From Mycoemilia scoparia (Eukaryota; Kickxellomycota; Kickxellomycetes; Kickxellales; Kickxellaceae), in contig JANBPU010000022.1 in the NCBI GenBank assembly GCA_027575805.1, positions 62,001-126,000 of the forward strand: 64,000 nucleotides of DNA, in the 5' to 3' direction. The notes under the pieces were generated by a model. The model saw only the letters and a program-made list of their open reading frames with translations. It had not been told where the DNA came from and ran no database searches. Positions 1 to 10,805 of this stretch are shown one piece after another (position 1 is the first letter of the stretch; the number at the start of each line of letters is the position of its first letter). The translations under genes and the position numbers were made by a program.

Positions 1-1712
1 ATGAGAGAGCACTCAACACCGATGTGCTTCTAGGCCTTCTTAAAAGAGTCATCGCCCGTCGTCGTGATTTGAAACTAATCGTAACATCTGCCACAATGAA
101 CGCTCAAAGATTTTCAGACTTCTTTGGTAATGCCCCAGTGTTTACTATCCCTGGTCGCACGTTCCCAGTAGATGTCATGTTCAGTAAGTCACCATGCGAA
201 GATTATGTTGAGAGCGCTGTTAAGCAGGTTATCACCATCCATTTATCCCAGGGTCCGGGCGACATCCTGGTCTTTATGACTGGTCAAGAGGATATCGAGA
301 CTTGCTGTGAGGTTGTAAAGGAGCGCCTCAAGCAAGTTGATCAGCACCCGCCACTAACTGTGCTTCCAATATACTCACAGCTACCAGCCGATATGCAAGC
401 CAAAATATTCGAAAAGTCTGACGACGATAGCAGAAAGGTAGTCGTTGCCACAAATATTGCTGAAACATCGCTGACGGTCGATGGTGTTATGTATGTTGTT
501 GACACAGGTTATTATAAGCTCAAAGTCTATAACCCAAGGATTGGTATGGATGCATTGCAAATCACGCCTGTAAGCCAAGCAAATGCAAACCAGCGTTCTG
601 GTCGTGCGGGAAGAACTGGCCCTGGTGTTGCCTATCGTCTGTACACTGAGCAGGCCTTCAAGCATGAGATGTTTCCAAATCCAATTCCTGAGATCCAACG
701 TACAAATCTTGCCAATGTCGTGCTTCAGCTTAAATCACTTGGTGTCAAGGAGCTGCTAGACTTTGATTTCATTGATCCACCTCCTCAGGACACCATCATG
801 AATTCCATGTATCAGCTGTGGATCCTGGGTGCTCTGGACAATACCGGAAACATAACAAAACTTGGTCGCAAGATGGTAGAGTTTCCTCTTGATCCCTCAC
901 TAGCCAAGATGTTGATTACTGCTGAGCAACTTGAATGTACGGCAGAAGTCGTAACCATCGTATCAATGCTGTCTGTTCCCAGTGTATTCTACCGACCAAA
1001 AGAGCGTATAGAAGAGGCAGATTCAGCTAGAGAAAAGTTTTTCGTCCCTGAATCGGACCACCTTACCCTTTTGCATGTCTACACTCAATGGAAAGCCAAC
1101 GGTTATCGCGATTCCTGGTGCACAAGACAGTTTGTTCACTCTAAATCCTTGCGCAAAGCTCGCGAGGTCAGGTCTCAACTGATTGACATCATGAAAATGC
1201 AAAAAATGCCATACAAGAGCGTAGGAATGAACTGGGATATAATCCGTCAGTGCATTTGCTCGGCCTACTTCCACCATGCTGCAAAGGCCAAGAGTCTTGG
1301 TGAATACCAAAATCTACGAAACGGAATGCCGTGCCACCTTCATCCAACTAGTGCCCTTTATGGTATGGGGTATACTCCAGACTATGTAGTATACCACGAG
1401 CTCATGTACACATCCAAAGAATACATGCAATGTGTGACTGCTGTTGATGCTCACTGGCTGGCCGAGATGGGACCCATGTTCTTTTCTGTCCGAGAAAGAG
1501 GCGTAAACAATTACCAGAAGCAGCGCGGACAGGACATCAGTGCCAAGCAGGCGATGGAAGAAGAGCTCAAAGAGGCCACCAAGCAAGCAGAAATAGACAA
1601 GGCCAATGAAGAGGCTCGTAGAAAAACAGAGGCATCGCTTTCCAGATCAAAAATAGTGACCCCAGGAATGCATGCAAGATTTAAAACTCCACGTCGTCGA
1701 CATGGATATTAA
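1..1712 (+). CDS. PRP16: Pre-mRNA splicing DEAH-box ATPase Prp16 (DHX38), C-terminal part
   Basis: Spliceosomal DEAH-box RNA helicase that remodels the spliceosome after the first transesterification. The gene runs off the left edge: reading starts in frame at base 3 with ERALNTD, just after the H of the DEAH box, so motifs I and II lie outside. Inside are motif III (SATMNA), motif IV region (FMTGQEDI), motif V ([13 protein letters not shown]) and motif VI ([12 protein letters not shown]), then winged-helix, HA2 and OB-fold regions. The stretches [28 protein letters not shown] and [20 protein letters not shown] are closer to Prp16/DHX38 than to Prp2, Prp22 or Prp43, and the basic tail ([14 protein letters not shown]) also fits Prp16. 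No intron is seen in this part. About 569 residues are present. Stop TAA at 1710-1712. Assignment is by recall of family sequences. Confidence 0.93.
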   Translation, partial: ERALNTDVLLGLLKRVIARRRDLKLIVTSATMNAQRFSDFFGNAPVFTIPGRTFPVDVMFSKSPCEDYVESAVKQVITIHLSQGPGDILVFMTGQEDIETCCEVVKERLKQVDQHPPLTVLPIYSQLPADMQAKIFEKSDDDSRKVVVATNIAETSLTVDGVMYVVDTGYYKLKVYNPRIGMDALQITPVSQANANQRSGRAGRTGPGVAYRLYTEQAFKHEMFPNPIPEIQRTNLANVVLQLKSLGVKELLDFDFIDPPPQDTIMNSMYQLWILGALDNTGNITKLGRKMVEFPLDPSLAKMLITAEQLECTAEVVTIVSMLSVPSVFYRPKERIEEADSAREKFFVPESDHLTLLHVYTQWKANGYRDSWCTRQFVHSKSLRKAREVRSQLIDIMKMQKMPYKSVGMNWDIIRQCICSAYFHHAAKAKSLGEYQNLRNGMPCHLHPTSALYGMGYTPDYVVYHELMYTSKEYMQCVTAVDAHWLAEMGPMFFSVRERGVNNYQKQRGQDISAKQAMEEELKEATKQAEIDKANEEARRKTEASLSRSKIVTPGMHARFKTPRRRHGY

Positions 1713-1821
1713 TACTATCTTATTAGATGATAGACTAAAAAAGTAGAGTCCAATTGGTTTTATATATAATAATTTTGAAAAATGTATTTTAAAAAAGATG
1801 CGTGCTCTGTATCCTATTTTT

Positions 1822-3093
1822 TTAAAAATTTTTGGCTGAGTTGAGTTGAGTTTGCTTCCATTTGCAAATTGGTAGATTGTATTGTTTAAGCATCCAGTAT
1901 GGTCTTTTAATTCCTTTCCAGAGCTCAGGATCCAAGACAGAATCGGTAGAGATGGTGGTAAATTCAATAGAAACTCCAAGGCTGCTCAAGTCGGATGCTA
2001 CAATCCTACAGTATACATCCTGGAACAGCTTGTGGTCGCCGCCAAGGCCATTGAAGAATGAATAGATACCATCTGGCTTTTTGAGTATTGGCTCGCTTTC
2101 TTTAGACTCTGTACCATCATCTTCTTTACCAGCTGATAGGATTGCCTTTTGGAAGTCATCGACGTCTTGGTAAAATTCCCCAAATGTGTCGAAAAATATG
2201 CCATCATAGGGACCAAGGCTTCTAATTTCGTCTAGCTTGTCCTGCCACCGCCCAAAGACAATATGAACACCGGGCTTTTTGTCCCAGCCTTCATCAACCA
2301 TGTGTTTGTAAACATCTGGATGCGCTTCAACAATTACGTGCTTGTTGGGCTTTAGATCCTGCAGTGCTTCATCAATAATGCCCATTCCGAATCCTAAAAG
2401 AAGCATATCAGTTCCAAAGTTAGAACATCGAGGAAAGTTTGTAAAAAAGCATTATTTTCGAGAATTGAAGGGGGGAGGGGTTACCTATATTGAGCACAAC
2501 TTTTCTTGGTGAACTACAAATAACCTTGGCATGCTCGATCATAAGAGGTCTTTCCCATTCCATCATGACACCGTTTTTCTCAGCATCAACCAATCGATCT
2601 CCTGAATATTCAACTTTACTCTCAAGATACTCTTTGTTGGATGCTTCACGCTTCTTATTTTCCTCTGCTTTTGTCTCTCTAAGTGCCCTTAGAATCATCT
2701 CGGCTCTTACGCCTGCTTCAACTAGACATTCGTATGCCCCAGTATGTTCTCCCTGTTCAGCATAATCTCCTGCAGTATAGTTTCCGATATCCAATACATT
2801 CCAAGGAATTCCAGCATCTAGTATTGTCCTATTGACCATGTATAAAAACAGTAAATTAAAATTCAACGAAATATATGACTCATAGCTTATGTGACTGTCT
2901 ATACTTACTGAATGGTTGGAACATCACCACTGGCAGCAGCAAAATGCAATGGACTTCTACCTGTTTCATCAGTGCACCATATGTTAGCTCCGGTCTTCAA
3001 TAGCTCTTTGACTTTATCGTTTTCACCACCATAGCATGCAGTCAAGAGTTGTGCCTCTAATCCGAGCTCGGGAGTCTTTTCGCTTTCAGCCAT
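1822..3093 (-). CDS. RMT2: Protein arginine N5-methyltransferase Rmt2 (ankyrin + SAM-methyltransferase)
   Basis: Fungal Rmt2 methylates the delta nitrogen of an arginine in ribosomal protein uL11 (Rpl12). Three exons, 3093-2909, 2828-2485 and 2393-1822, give 366 aa; phases close exactly (GTAAGT and GTAACC donors). Exon 1 carries an ankyrin-like repeat (GANIWCTDETGRSPLHFAAASG). The second junction restores the SAM-binding motif VLNIGFGMGIID, which no single open frame shows. Then follow VEAHPDVYKHMVDEGW and VHIVFGRWQD, typical of Rmt2, and GPYDGIFFDTFGE. The start ATG at 3093 gives MAESEKTPELG. It converges with PRP16, with about 110 bp between the stops. The fold resembles GAMT/PRMT-type methyltransferases; the ankyrin N-terminus makes Rmt2 the best call. 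Confidence 0.93.
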
Positions 3094-3720
3094 TGCTCTT
3101 ATTAGATTTCAGATCAAACCTTTTTATATATGGCTAAAAAACTTTCAAGGCCATTCATGAATAAACAAATGATGAATAATGCGACTATAAGCCAGTATTA
3201 TGGGCACTAGTTCAAATTAGTTTTATGCTTTCCATTCAAATTTGTTTTATTTTGACCAAACAAACCACAACTTAAGATGTATAAAGAAATTATAAGTATG
3301 ATGTATCAATTTCACCAGAACCCATATACAGCAATTTATGGCTAATCAGGAATGAAATTATGCTATTTACCAACAACTATGTTCCAAATGCTCATTCTAG
3401 TATTAGTACATCAGGACATTTGACCAGATTTATAATTTACTCTACATGATCAAAATGAAATGATTTTTAAAAAATCGTCTATATGAATCTTGTAAACTCG
3501 AGAGAAATTAAAAACAAGAAAGCTGGTCTTTATAAACTTTCAAACAATCTATAAATACAGAATGATTTATTTAAAAATCCATGTAAAATCATTAGAGTAC
3601 TAATACTCAAGATTTATGTCAAATTATCTTGGGTATTTTATAACATCCCACATTAGCTAACTAAATACTTACATCCTGGGTAGTTATTTGTTACAAATAA
3701 ATTGTGAGGACATGTAGCGC
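3094..3720. other. Intergenic, no gene seen
   Basis: AT-rich spacer of 627 bp between the RMT2 start and the COX9 stop. No open frame with coding character and no repeat copy was seen. It should hold the RMT2 promoter and the COX9 3' end. Confidence 0.5.
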
Positions 3721-3909
3721 TTAATTCTTGTTGTTTCGCTCGGCTTCAAGCTTAGCAAAGTAAGCATCAGTCTTCTTGATGCGATCACCATATCCAAGCC
3801 AGTAAACTTCGGCCAAAGCGGTGCCACCGACAATGCCAATGATAACGTCACGAATAATGCGTCTCTTGAAGGAACCGACAATGGGCTTTAGAGGAGTAGC
3901 AGCGGGCAT
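3721..3909 (-). CDS. COX9: Cytochrome c oxidase subunit VIIa (Cox9 type)
   Basis: Small single-TM subunit of mitochondrial complex IV. The uninterrupted 62-aa frame (MPAATPLKPIVGSF...) has the Cox9 pattern: a short N-terminus, a basic patch KRRIIRD, one membrane helix (VIIGIVGGTALAEVYWLGYG), then a charged tail with DAYFAKLEAER. Yeast Cox9 is about 59 aa and shares the RR-D-(TM)-FYAKL layout. The downstream bases on the minus strand are AT-rich and could hold a 5'-UTR intron, but the CDS itself is complete. A one-exon gene this short could be missed by annotation; the family match makes it convincing. Confidence 0.85.
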   Translation of the reverse strand: MPAATPLKPIVGSFKRRIIRDVIIGIVGGTALAEVYWLGYGDRIKKTDAYFAKLEAERNNKN

Positions 3910-4282
3910 TATGAAAATTACCTAAATTCAGGAGGAAATATATAAAATTGACAATGAGAAATTGAAGAACGCAGATCGACTTATTTTTTCGTCAAAGGGC
4001 CACCCAAATTTCAGGGACTGTCAACTACAGTACTGAATGCAAAAATGAATTTATGTACTTACAATAATTTGTTCTCTTTAATTGACAAAACAAGTATCTA
4101 GTCCAATATAAACTTTTTGGATTATAGAGGGTGGTAGTTGGGAAATGTCTATTTAAAACACGGAATTATGGGTATATATTCATTTTTAAAAGATTTCGAG
4201 ATCTATAAGCCTTGTGATAAACAAAGCACAAATGGATAATATTATTTACACGTGAATGAAAGGAAAATATTACAAAAACTGA

Positions 4283-5429
4283 TTAATTGCTAGAATGTTG
4301 GGTGATTTCGTTATTAATGTCCGCATTGGCAAGACAATGTGTGCAGTGCCAAGTTCCCTTGGGTGGGGAAGAAAGGCCAACGCAATCCCAGTGGAACCAT
4401 TCGTAGGGGCAGTTTCTGCCATCACACGCCACCATGTCACCAAATGATACCTAGAAAAGTTCAGAATATATATATATATATATATTAGAATCTAAAATAT
4501 ATTCTAGGAAGACAGTAGCCATAAAAATCTGATATTAATCCCCTTACCTGTTGGCAGAAACAATAAAGCTGGTCATCAGATTCCTCTACACCCTCTCCCT
4601 GATCAATGCCCATGTCATTAAACAGCAGACTACCGGGTCCAGATGGGCCAGGACCATTTCTACTCTGACCAAGTTTCTTGTATCTGCGAATACCTCTAAT
4701 ACTACCAGATCCATCACGCTGACGTTTCTTCCGCTTCTGGTCACGAGCAGGAGTAAACAGGCTATCCATAGCCTCCTCCGACTCGTATTCATCTTCATCC
4801 AAATCATTTCCAAGAACAAATTGGCCCGAGCTATTTCTTTTTGGCACGGGAGTTCCACCATTACCAAACAATCTAACCCCACCGCTAGAGCTACCTGTTC
4901 CCAAGATAGGAGTAAGGTTTCCATATACCCCAACAGTTGTGCCAATATTGAGTGGCTTATTGTCAATAACCGACATCAGGTTATCACTCTTGTCAAACCT
5001 CTTGATCTCCTTTTCTAAGGTTTTCAGGTAATTGTCAACAATTCCCTTTGCATTTTCAAATAATTTGATCTTTTTGTCAGCTATTTCTTGAGCCTTAGCG
5101 TATCCACGTTTAGAACGGGCGATAAGTTGCGCTTCTTCTTCTGTAGCTGCTTCTCTGTTGGTTTTTTCTTTGAGTAACTTTTGTAGTGCACGTTCGCTTT
5201 GTCTTGCGCGTGATCGGGCTTTGTGTGCCTGTTCATCTAGCTTTTGTATTTCATCTATGATGCCGCGAATGTCTGGTGGGAGAGTTCCAAGGGCTGATGG
5301 ATTTTAAATGCATATATGGATTAGTTCTTTATTAAGCGTGTATTGGTAAAGTAAGCATATTTACTAGAAGGACCGGAATGAATACTTACTTGCAACAAAA
5401 TCTGCTAGAACTAGGCCGATATCGTCCAT
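4283..5429 (-). CDS. ING-family PHD-finger chromatin protein (Yng/Png type)
   Basis: ING proteins are histone H3K4me3 readers in histone acetyltransferase or deacetylase complexes (NuA3, NuA4, Rpd3). Exons 5429-5390, 5293-4548 and 4450-4283 give 317 aa with consistent phases. The N-terminal ING domain begins [20 protein letters not shown] and continues with a long heptad-rich helix (about 20-140). The middle is Gly/Ser-rich with a basic [10 protein letters not shown] patch (nuclear localisation likely) and acidic tracts. The C-terminal PHD finger, completed only by splicing, has C-x-C (YCFC), then [20 protein letters not shown] and WHCTHC, giving the C4-H-C3 set. It cannot be assigned to Yng1, Yng2 or Pho23 from sequence alone. 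The BRPF/NTO1-like gene at 26 kb could be a partner if this is the NuA3 member; that is inference. Confidence 0.92.
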
Positions 5430-5858
5430 TTTACGTACAGTTGAATGATATGTCTGTATTAATATTTTAAAGAGTGAAGATATACATCTTTAATCCTGAT
5501 CAAAGTAATTGTTCATATGAAGCCAGATCATATTGTAGGAATTATGGGAAAACACTAAAAATTTAGTTTTCTTGCTCAAAACTCTAACTTAAAAAAGCAA
5601 TACTTTGCTAAAATACAGTTTCGCTTTCGACAAAATTAAATATATTTGATACGCATTTATTGAAAGATATAAAATGATTTATATATATACAAACTTGTAG
5701 TTTAAAAAAGTAAAAAGTCATGCAAAATGGTTGATAATGTAAAACTCGAGTTTAAACCAAACCATGTAAAGAGGAGGATTCAAAGTAGAATATTGAATTT
5801 TTAAATGTACAGGATTTTTTTCCAGTTATATCTGTGATAAGAAATCGTCATGAAAACC
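5430..5858. other. Intergenic, no gene seen
   Basis: AT-rich 429-bp spacer between the ING gene start and the stop of the next minus-strand gene. Nothing recognisable. Confidence 0.5.
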
Positions 5859-6528
5859 TCAAGGAGCCTTGTTTGGAGCAGCAGCAACAACGACGGCGGT
5901 GGCTGCAGGATTATTTATGGGCTGGATTTTTCGGTTATTCATTCTTTTAAGAGTCACAGGAATGATTCTGGCAATTGCTTCTGGATTAACAGCTGCTGGT
6001 AATTTTCCGCCATTCTTTTTGTAATTCTCTATGCTATTAAGTTTATTATATTCTAGCCAAGTAGTCGCCCCAGTTGGGTTAGCTGCAAAAGCTGGTCCAC
6101 CAGGACCCACATTTATATCTAAAAACCAATAATAAAATACAAATACAGAATGATGATGTAATCAATACAAGAAATCAATTGGTGGAAGGTATAGTGAGAG
6201 GATTGGGTTAGAGTCGATGGTTGTAGTGCGTTTATGGATGGGAATATGGATAGCAATGGAGACATAGAATAACACGGTTACCATATAAGAAAACACACTC
6301 ACACCCACTATTATCACGACGATTTCTTTGACCATAGGATGGTATATCGTTGGTGGCCGAGGCGGGTCCAACATTGACAACACGAGATGATGAGGATGGA
6401 AGGCTGTCTACTATACTAATCCTGGATTTAGTATTTTCGGATATCTTGGACCTCTTTTCTTCTGTCTTGCTGCACTTGCGTTTAATATTTTGCCATACTT
6501 TTAATGACGAGAGATTATTGAACAGCAT
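5859..6528 (-). CDS. Unrecognised small basic protein, two exons
   Basis: Not recognised. Proposed exons 6528-6309 and 6118-5859 encode 159 aa. The second exon is the better supported part: GPGGPAFAANPTGATTW, then EYNKLNSIENYKKNGGKLP and a hydrophobic Ala/Val-rich tail, with a good TTTTTAG acceptor. The first exon (MLFNNLSSLKVWQNIKRK...) is basic and Ser-rich and could be a mitochondrial presequence. The junction uses a weak GTGGGT donor, chosen because the neighbouring GTGTGAG donor gives the wrong phase; the 190-bp intron is longer than most here. The model may be wrong at its 5' end. The compact basic composition would fit an organellar or ribosome-associated protein, but that is only a guess. 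Confidence 0.42.
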
Positions 6529-6727
6529 CTGTCGGGAAAAGGCGTATGAGCTATTGATATAGTATGTTTGTTCAGTAGAGCCTGTAGCTAATAATATAGA
6601 ATATGGCCAAAAATCTATAAACGATTATTAGGGCGTCAAAAATGTTGGAGTCATAAAAGAGTATGCGAGAGGATGATGCTTACTTTGATAGCAGAAAAAT
6701 AAGGCCTCTTTATATGGTGGTATTTTT

Positions 6728-6952
6728 TTAAAAGATGGCTTTATGCCAGGGAGCCTTTAAGCCATCTGCGAGCACGCCTTTAGCATGGTAGTTAGCAGTA
6801 AGGTCTGGCTGTTGAATTTGGCATAAACCGAGGATCCAAAACACCATCCATGCTGCAGACTTGGTGGGTAAAAAGGCAGTAGCAATCACTTCAAGGCTTT
6901 GATAATCATCCCTGGCAAAATATCTATCACGCACTTGAAACAATTGATCCAT
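6728..6952 (-). CDS. Hypothetical 74-aa ORF
   Basis: Unrecognised. An ATG-initiated frame (MDQLFQVRDRYFARDDYQ...) with balanced composition and a hydrophobic stretch around AAWMVFWILGLCQI. It ends at 6728 just before an A-rich tract. No flanking exon could be joined convincingly. It could be a small gene, an exon of a larger gene, or chance; it stands alone between a weakly supported gene and a repeat-rich segment. Confidence 0.25.
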   Translation of the reverse strand: MDQLFQVRDRYFARDDYQSLEVIATAFLPTKSAAWMVFWILGLCQIQQPDLTANYHAKGVLADGLKAPWHKAIF

Positions 6953-7020
6953 GGTGAGGCTTTAAAAGGTAGGCAAATTTAGCAGGAAATGCAAATCGAC
7001 AACACACATCCTCCATATGG

Positions 7021-7084
7021 GTAATAATTTTTGAAGGATATATTTTGGTGACTAAGGATTACAGGCGCAACCACAACCATTGTG
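7021..7084 (-). mobile_element. MITE-like element, end fragment
   Basis: Begins with the family terminal sequence (AATAATTTTTGAAGGATA) followed by TTTTGGTGACTAAGGATTACAG and a CAACCACAACCA stretch, matching one half of the full elements at 35454 and 38717. The other end is missing here. Confidence 0.6.
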
Positions 7085-7370
7085 TTTTTGATCAGTAGCG
7101 AAATTTGACCATGTTCAAAGCTCCTTGAGAACCATTTATCCATAAAGCATGGAATATTCTGACCGATGATACGACAGCCATTTCTGAGACATATTAGAAC
7201 TTATAAGCCCATGCTTTTAGCCAAATGGTCATATTTCAAAACTCTTTAGGCAAAATTGGTCTCCAGGAGTCGCATAACAAATGGTTGGCGATTGAGCCAA
7301 AAACGTGGGCCCGTTTCTGCCTACAATATGCTTGATCCCAAGTGAAATCTTTCCAAATTCACATACGGGT

Positions 7371-7480
7371 AGTTATTTTTAAAGGGCTAAACTATTATTA
7401 TCAGTGAAAATATAGACTTGGCCAGTATGCAAGTTGAAGCTGGTCTACTAGTAAAACTTGGCCCTTCAAAAATAATCACT
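7371..7480 (+). mobile_element. MITE-like element, variant with a different centre
   Basis: About 110 bp bounded by AGTTATTTTTAAAGGGC and GGCCCTTCAAAAATAATCAC, an imperfect inverted pair matching the family ends. The interior (TGCAAGTTGAAGCTGGTCTA and CTAGTAAAAC) differs from the main type but recurs in the copies near 9496, 12831 and 23135, so it defines a second subtype. Confidence 0.65.
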
Positions 7481-7760
7481 CAAATTTTAGTACTGATTAT
7501 TTATCTCAAATCGATTACAGTACATAACCGCACATTTTTATTATACGGGAATCTTCGTCTATGGTTCAATGAGAATGGCGGAGTTTATGGGCAAGATAAG
7601 CGTTAAATACACAGTATTCATTGCTATTGCGTGATGATGATTTGTGATTTGACAATTGGGAACTATCGAAGGGTCTCTGTTTGACTATAGAGAGAGAGCC
7701 CCTGAAAAAACACTGTACTTTTTGTATATTCATTTTTCTTTTCAATCATCATCTTATTAA

Positions 7761-7780
7761 TATATATATATATATATATA
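7761..7780. repeat. (TA)n microsatellite
   Basis: A run of about ten TA units ending some 28 bp before the ADI1 start codon. It lies in the promoter/5'-leader position and could serve as an AT-rich core promoter, but no classical TATA box is separable from it. Confidence 0.6.
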
Positions 7781-7807
7781 TTGTACTTTTGTTTATTTCC
7801 TGTAACA

Positions 7808-8338
7808 ATGAGAGCCTACATTTATGACAACTCCGATTTGGACCAGCGCGAGCCCCACGATTCTGGAATTGCTGTCAGCCCTGAGGAATTGAAGGCCATT
7901 AGGGTCGACCATTTCAGACTAGAGGGTGACATGGACAAGCAGATAGAGCAGCTAGACAAAATATGCCAGGAAAGAGGTTACAGACACAGGGACCAGATAA
8001 CCATTTCTCCCCAAGCCTTGAGCAACTATGACGAGATGATCAAGAAGTTCTTTAAGGAACACCTCCATGAGGACGAGGAAATCCGCTTTATCAAAGAAGG
8101 GTCGGGGTTCTTTGACGTCAGAGACAAGCAAGATAGATGGGTACGGATAGTCGCAGAGAAATCCGACCTCATATTCTTGCCCGCCGGCATTTATCACCGC
8201 TTTACACTTGACACCAACAATTATCTTGAGGCAATTAGAATCTTCAAAGAGGATCCAAAGTGGAAACCACTCAACCGGCCCGAAAGTGATGACAACAGTT
8301 ATCGTACTAAATATCTTAGCTCTATCGGCGCAAACTAA
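7808..8338 (+). CDS. ADI1: Acireductone dioxygenase (methionine salvage)
   Basis: Cytosolic/nuclear metalloenzyme of the methionine salvage pathway that oxidises acireductone to the 2-keto precursor of methionine (with Fe) or to an off-pathway product (with Ni). A single exon of 176 aa starts at ATG 7808 (MRAYIYDNSDLDQREPHDSG); an upstream in-frame extension has no ATG. The cupin metal site is visible: HLHEDEEIRF supplies His, His and Glu, and PAGIYHRF supplies the last His. The length (about 180 aa) matches the family. It is intronless, unlike most neighbours. No other methionine-salvage gene is seen nearby. Confidence 0.97.
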   Translation: MRAYIYDNSDLDQREPHDSGIAVSPEELKAIRVDHFRLEGDMDKQIEQLDKICQERGYRHRDQITISPQALSNYDEMIKKFFKEHLHEDEEIRFIKEGSGFFDVRDKQDRWVRIVAEKSDLIFLPAGIYHRFTLDTNNYLEAIRIFKEDPKWKPLNRPESDDNSYRTKYLSSIGAN

Positions 8339-9080
8339 GGGTCTCTCCCCCCCCTGCTCTTACATTTCTTTATTGTACACCCATCTGATCATACATCTAT
8401 GAACTCACAAGCACTATAATTTTACTACTACTAAACATATTTGTCCATTTGCAACCTACTTTTACATCTTGTAAAGCCTGTCAAGATAATCAGTTAGAGT
8501 TAAGGCGTCTAAAATGTATTGAGCTGGTTTTTAATATAAAAGATTGAATAGCAAAGAGGGTTTGTTCCTTTTTCAACAAAGCACCGCAATCCTATTTGTG
8601 ACCAAGCTGTGACGCTAATGATCTGCGCCACCTCAATCTTCGCCTTAGACACAAACACACATGTTTATTGTGTTTTCTGTTTCTTCCTACCCCATGTATA
8701 TATTAATTTACAGGTTTTTGTAGCTCTTTCTCTTTTCCATTACCGGTGCTGATATCGCTTCTCTTGCCTTTGGAACATTTCTAACTCTTTATTCAGCACA
8801 CACTTACTCCTACTGGTGTTTATATATGTGTATGTGCGTGTGTGATATTGTTATCTTGGTGTATACAATTTAAGTCACGTTTTTGAAACAACACAGAATC
8901 GTTTATTAAAGGTAATTTTCTTGGCAAACCGTTAAGCTCCTGGCATTAACTACTTTGTTTCTCTCTCTATATAATTATTATTGATCCTGTACTAAATACT
9001 GGGTTTGACATTCACTCCATTTGTACATCTATGCGAATTGCGTCTTGAATTATACATAATAAATATAACTAGTCGGCAAA
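8339..9080. other. Intergenic, no gene seen
   Basis: 742-bp AT/pyrimidine-rich spacer between ADI1 and the TVP18-like gene, with short GT-rich and CT-rich tracts near 8825-8845 and 8960. It presumably holds the ADI1 terminator and the next promoter. Nothing coding. Confidence 0.5.
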
Positions 9081-10527
9081 ATGAGTATCTTTTCCGTTTT
9101 TAACAGTGACCTAAAGTCCAAAAACTTTTGTGTCTACGGAAATATGTAAGCAATACATCTATGCACCTATAAAAGTATAACCATGAGTTATTGTAGAGTG
9201 GACATGGAAGTAGAATTGCTGATAATTAACACTGAATGACTGTATTTTGGGCGAATATAGCTTTGGACTTGTTAGTTCTTTGGGTAAGTATATTTCAAAC
9301 ACACGCACACATGCTCTCACTCTCTAAGTTTATTGGAAAAGACCAGAAAGATATATGGGCATTGTTTTATCTGAATCACGAGAAAGAAATCAGATACATT
9401 AGTATCCTCCTCCTCCTCGTCGTCCTAAATCATTCAACTATTATTTGTCTAAATGAGTAGTTGTTTTGGAAGGCCAAATGCAGACTTTAGATGACAATGA
9501 TAATGTAGGCTGGCTAATATGCAAATTGAAGCTGGCCTACTAGCAAAAACTAGCTCTTCAAATATAATGATCCATATGAGAGGTCGGTGTATTTTATAGA
9601 TGTAGCTGACAACATTTTCTATAATTTTGTTGACATCAATAGCATTGGTTGGTCTATCGGTTGCTACATTTTTCTTCAATATTATCTATTCTATCATTGG
9701 AATGTAAGTAGGATTGATTTACTCATACATCTATTCATATACAAAACTCAAAGATATATCAATTGCGAAATTCAAATTGTGCTATGCTGTATATTTTAGT
9801 GTCTTTGGTGTCATCGTATTCTGCATCGAGTATCCAGTATTCACCAAGGTAAGAGCATCTACTATCCAGCCTCTCCTCTACGCTAGATATAGCTTGTAGT
9901 AAATATTAAAATCATCCAATATATATTTAAATCAATAGGTCCTTATGTTCTTTACTGGAAGGTATGCTATACTAAATATTACAAGGCTGAAAATTATCAT
10001 AACTTCAAATAGACAAAAAATAAAACTCAATTCTCTTGTCACCATTTATAGACTGGGCGAGAGAATATCGCCATCCATGTTAATCGAAAGAGCTCCTGGT
10101 GGCAAATATATTGTCGTATATGCCCGTCCTATTCTCTATGTATTGTAGGTATCTTCCAATTGCGACGCCATTTATTATAGAGCTAAGCCTATAACAATAG
10201 TCCTGATAAACAATTTGAAATTTCCGTATTTATAGAATGACTACCGTCTTGTGGGCTACCTTCGGTGCTAGCTCTATCACCATGCTCATTGGTACCATCT
10301 TTATTAACATCACAGCCATTTGCTATGGTAAGCGCTTATCAAGCTACATGTTCAAATTTGCCCAATCCACCTTGCTCATACATTTTTGTGTCCAACTTGC
10401 CATTTTATACTTTTGTTTAGTAATCGGCGCCTTTAAGGGTGACGAGCAAGTTCGTGCTTTCGGTATGGATAATCACAAAAAGGCAAACAATGCCGAAACC
10501 AATCCATATGCTTCTCTCCCCATCTAA
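9081..10527 (+). CDS. TVP18: Golgi membrane protein, Tvp18/Flower-domain type
   Basis: Small four-TM protein of late Golgi/early endosomal membranes (Tvp18; Flower-like family). Eight exons, 9081-9145, 9261-9283, 9643-9703, 9800-9848, 9939-9961, 10052-10144, 10236-10327 and 10421-10527, give 170 aa against about 167 in yeast. The opening DLKSKNFCVYGNIFGL matches the Tvp18 start (LKS-NFSVYG-WFG). Then come TM1 (VSSLALVGLSVATFFF), TM2 ending CIEYPVFTK (yeast has IEVPFLLK), TM3 (ILYVLMTTVLWATFG) and TM4 (SITMLIGTIFINITAICY). Exons are unusually small (23-107 nt). Intron 2 carries a MITE-like insertion. Introns 5 and 7 are 90 and 93 nt with no in-frame stop, so retained forms could be translated. 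Exon 5 to 6 is the least certain join. Confidence 0.78.
9496..9578 (+). mobile_element. MITE-like element, decayed, within TVP18 intron 2
   Basis: Contains GCTGGCTAATATGCAAATTG, GCTGGCCTACTAGCAAAAAC and the terminal CTCTTCAAATATAATGATCC, matching the variant copy at 7371-7480 with several changes. It sits inside the 359-bp second intron of the TVP18-like gene, which is the longest intron of that gene. Confidence 0.6.
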
Positions 10528-10805
10528 AATGCTTTATTAGTTTTTTAGAAGTAACAATTTATTATTAGCTATAGTTATTTTTAAAATGCCTTATTATCAT
10601 CATCATCATCATCCACAAATAAGGTTTGACATTTCTTATTTTTCAATATTATTATCCTGTCATATTTGTGACTTTTGTGTGTATTGGTATCAACAACACA
10701 TGCTTGGGCCACCATCAAACATCTATATATTATAAAAATCAAAAAGAGAGGATAAAGAGCACAACAAAGAACCGTTTTCAGATATGAGAATGTGTAACAT
10801 GCTAT

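Noticed and set aside
7371..7480. Element ends considered as a tRNA-like or CRISPR repeat structure
   Set aside because: No regular spacing of copies, no cloverleaf pairing; the copies are dispersed and in both orientations, which fits a MITE.
10237..10420. Unspliced reading through TVP18 intron 7 as the true protein
   Set aside because: The stretch is flanked by GTAAGC and TTTGTTTAG and the spliced length (170 aa) fits Tvp18; retained as a possible isoform in the findings only.
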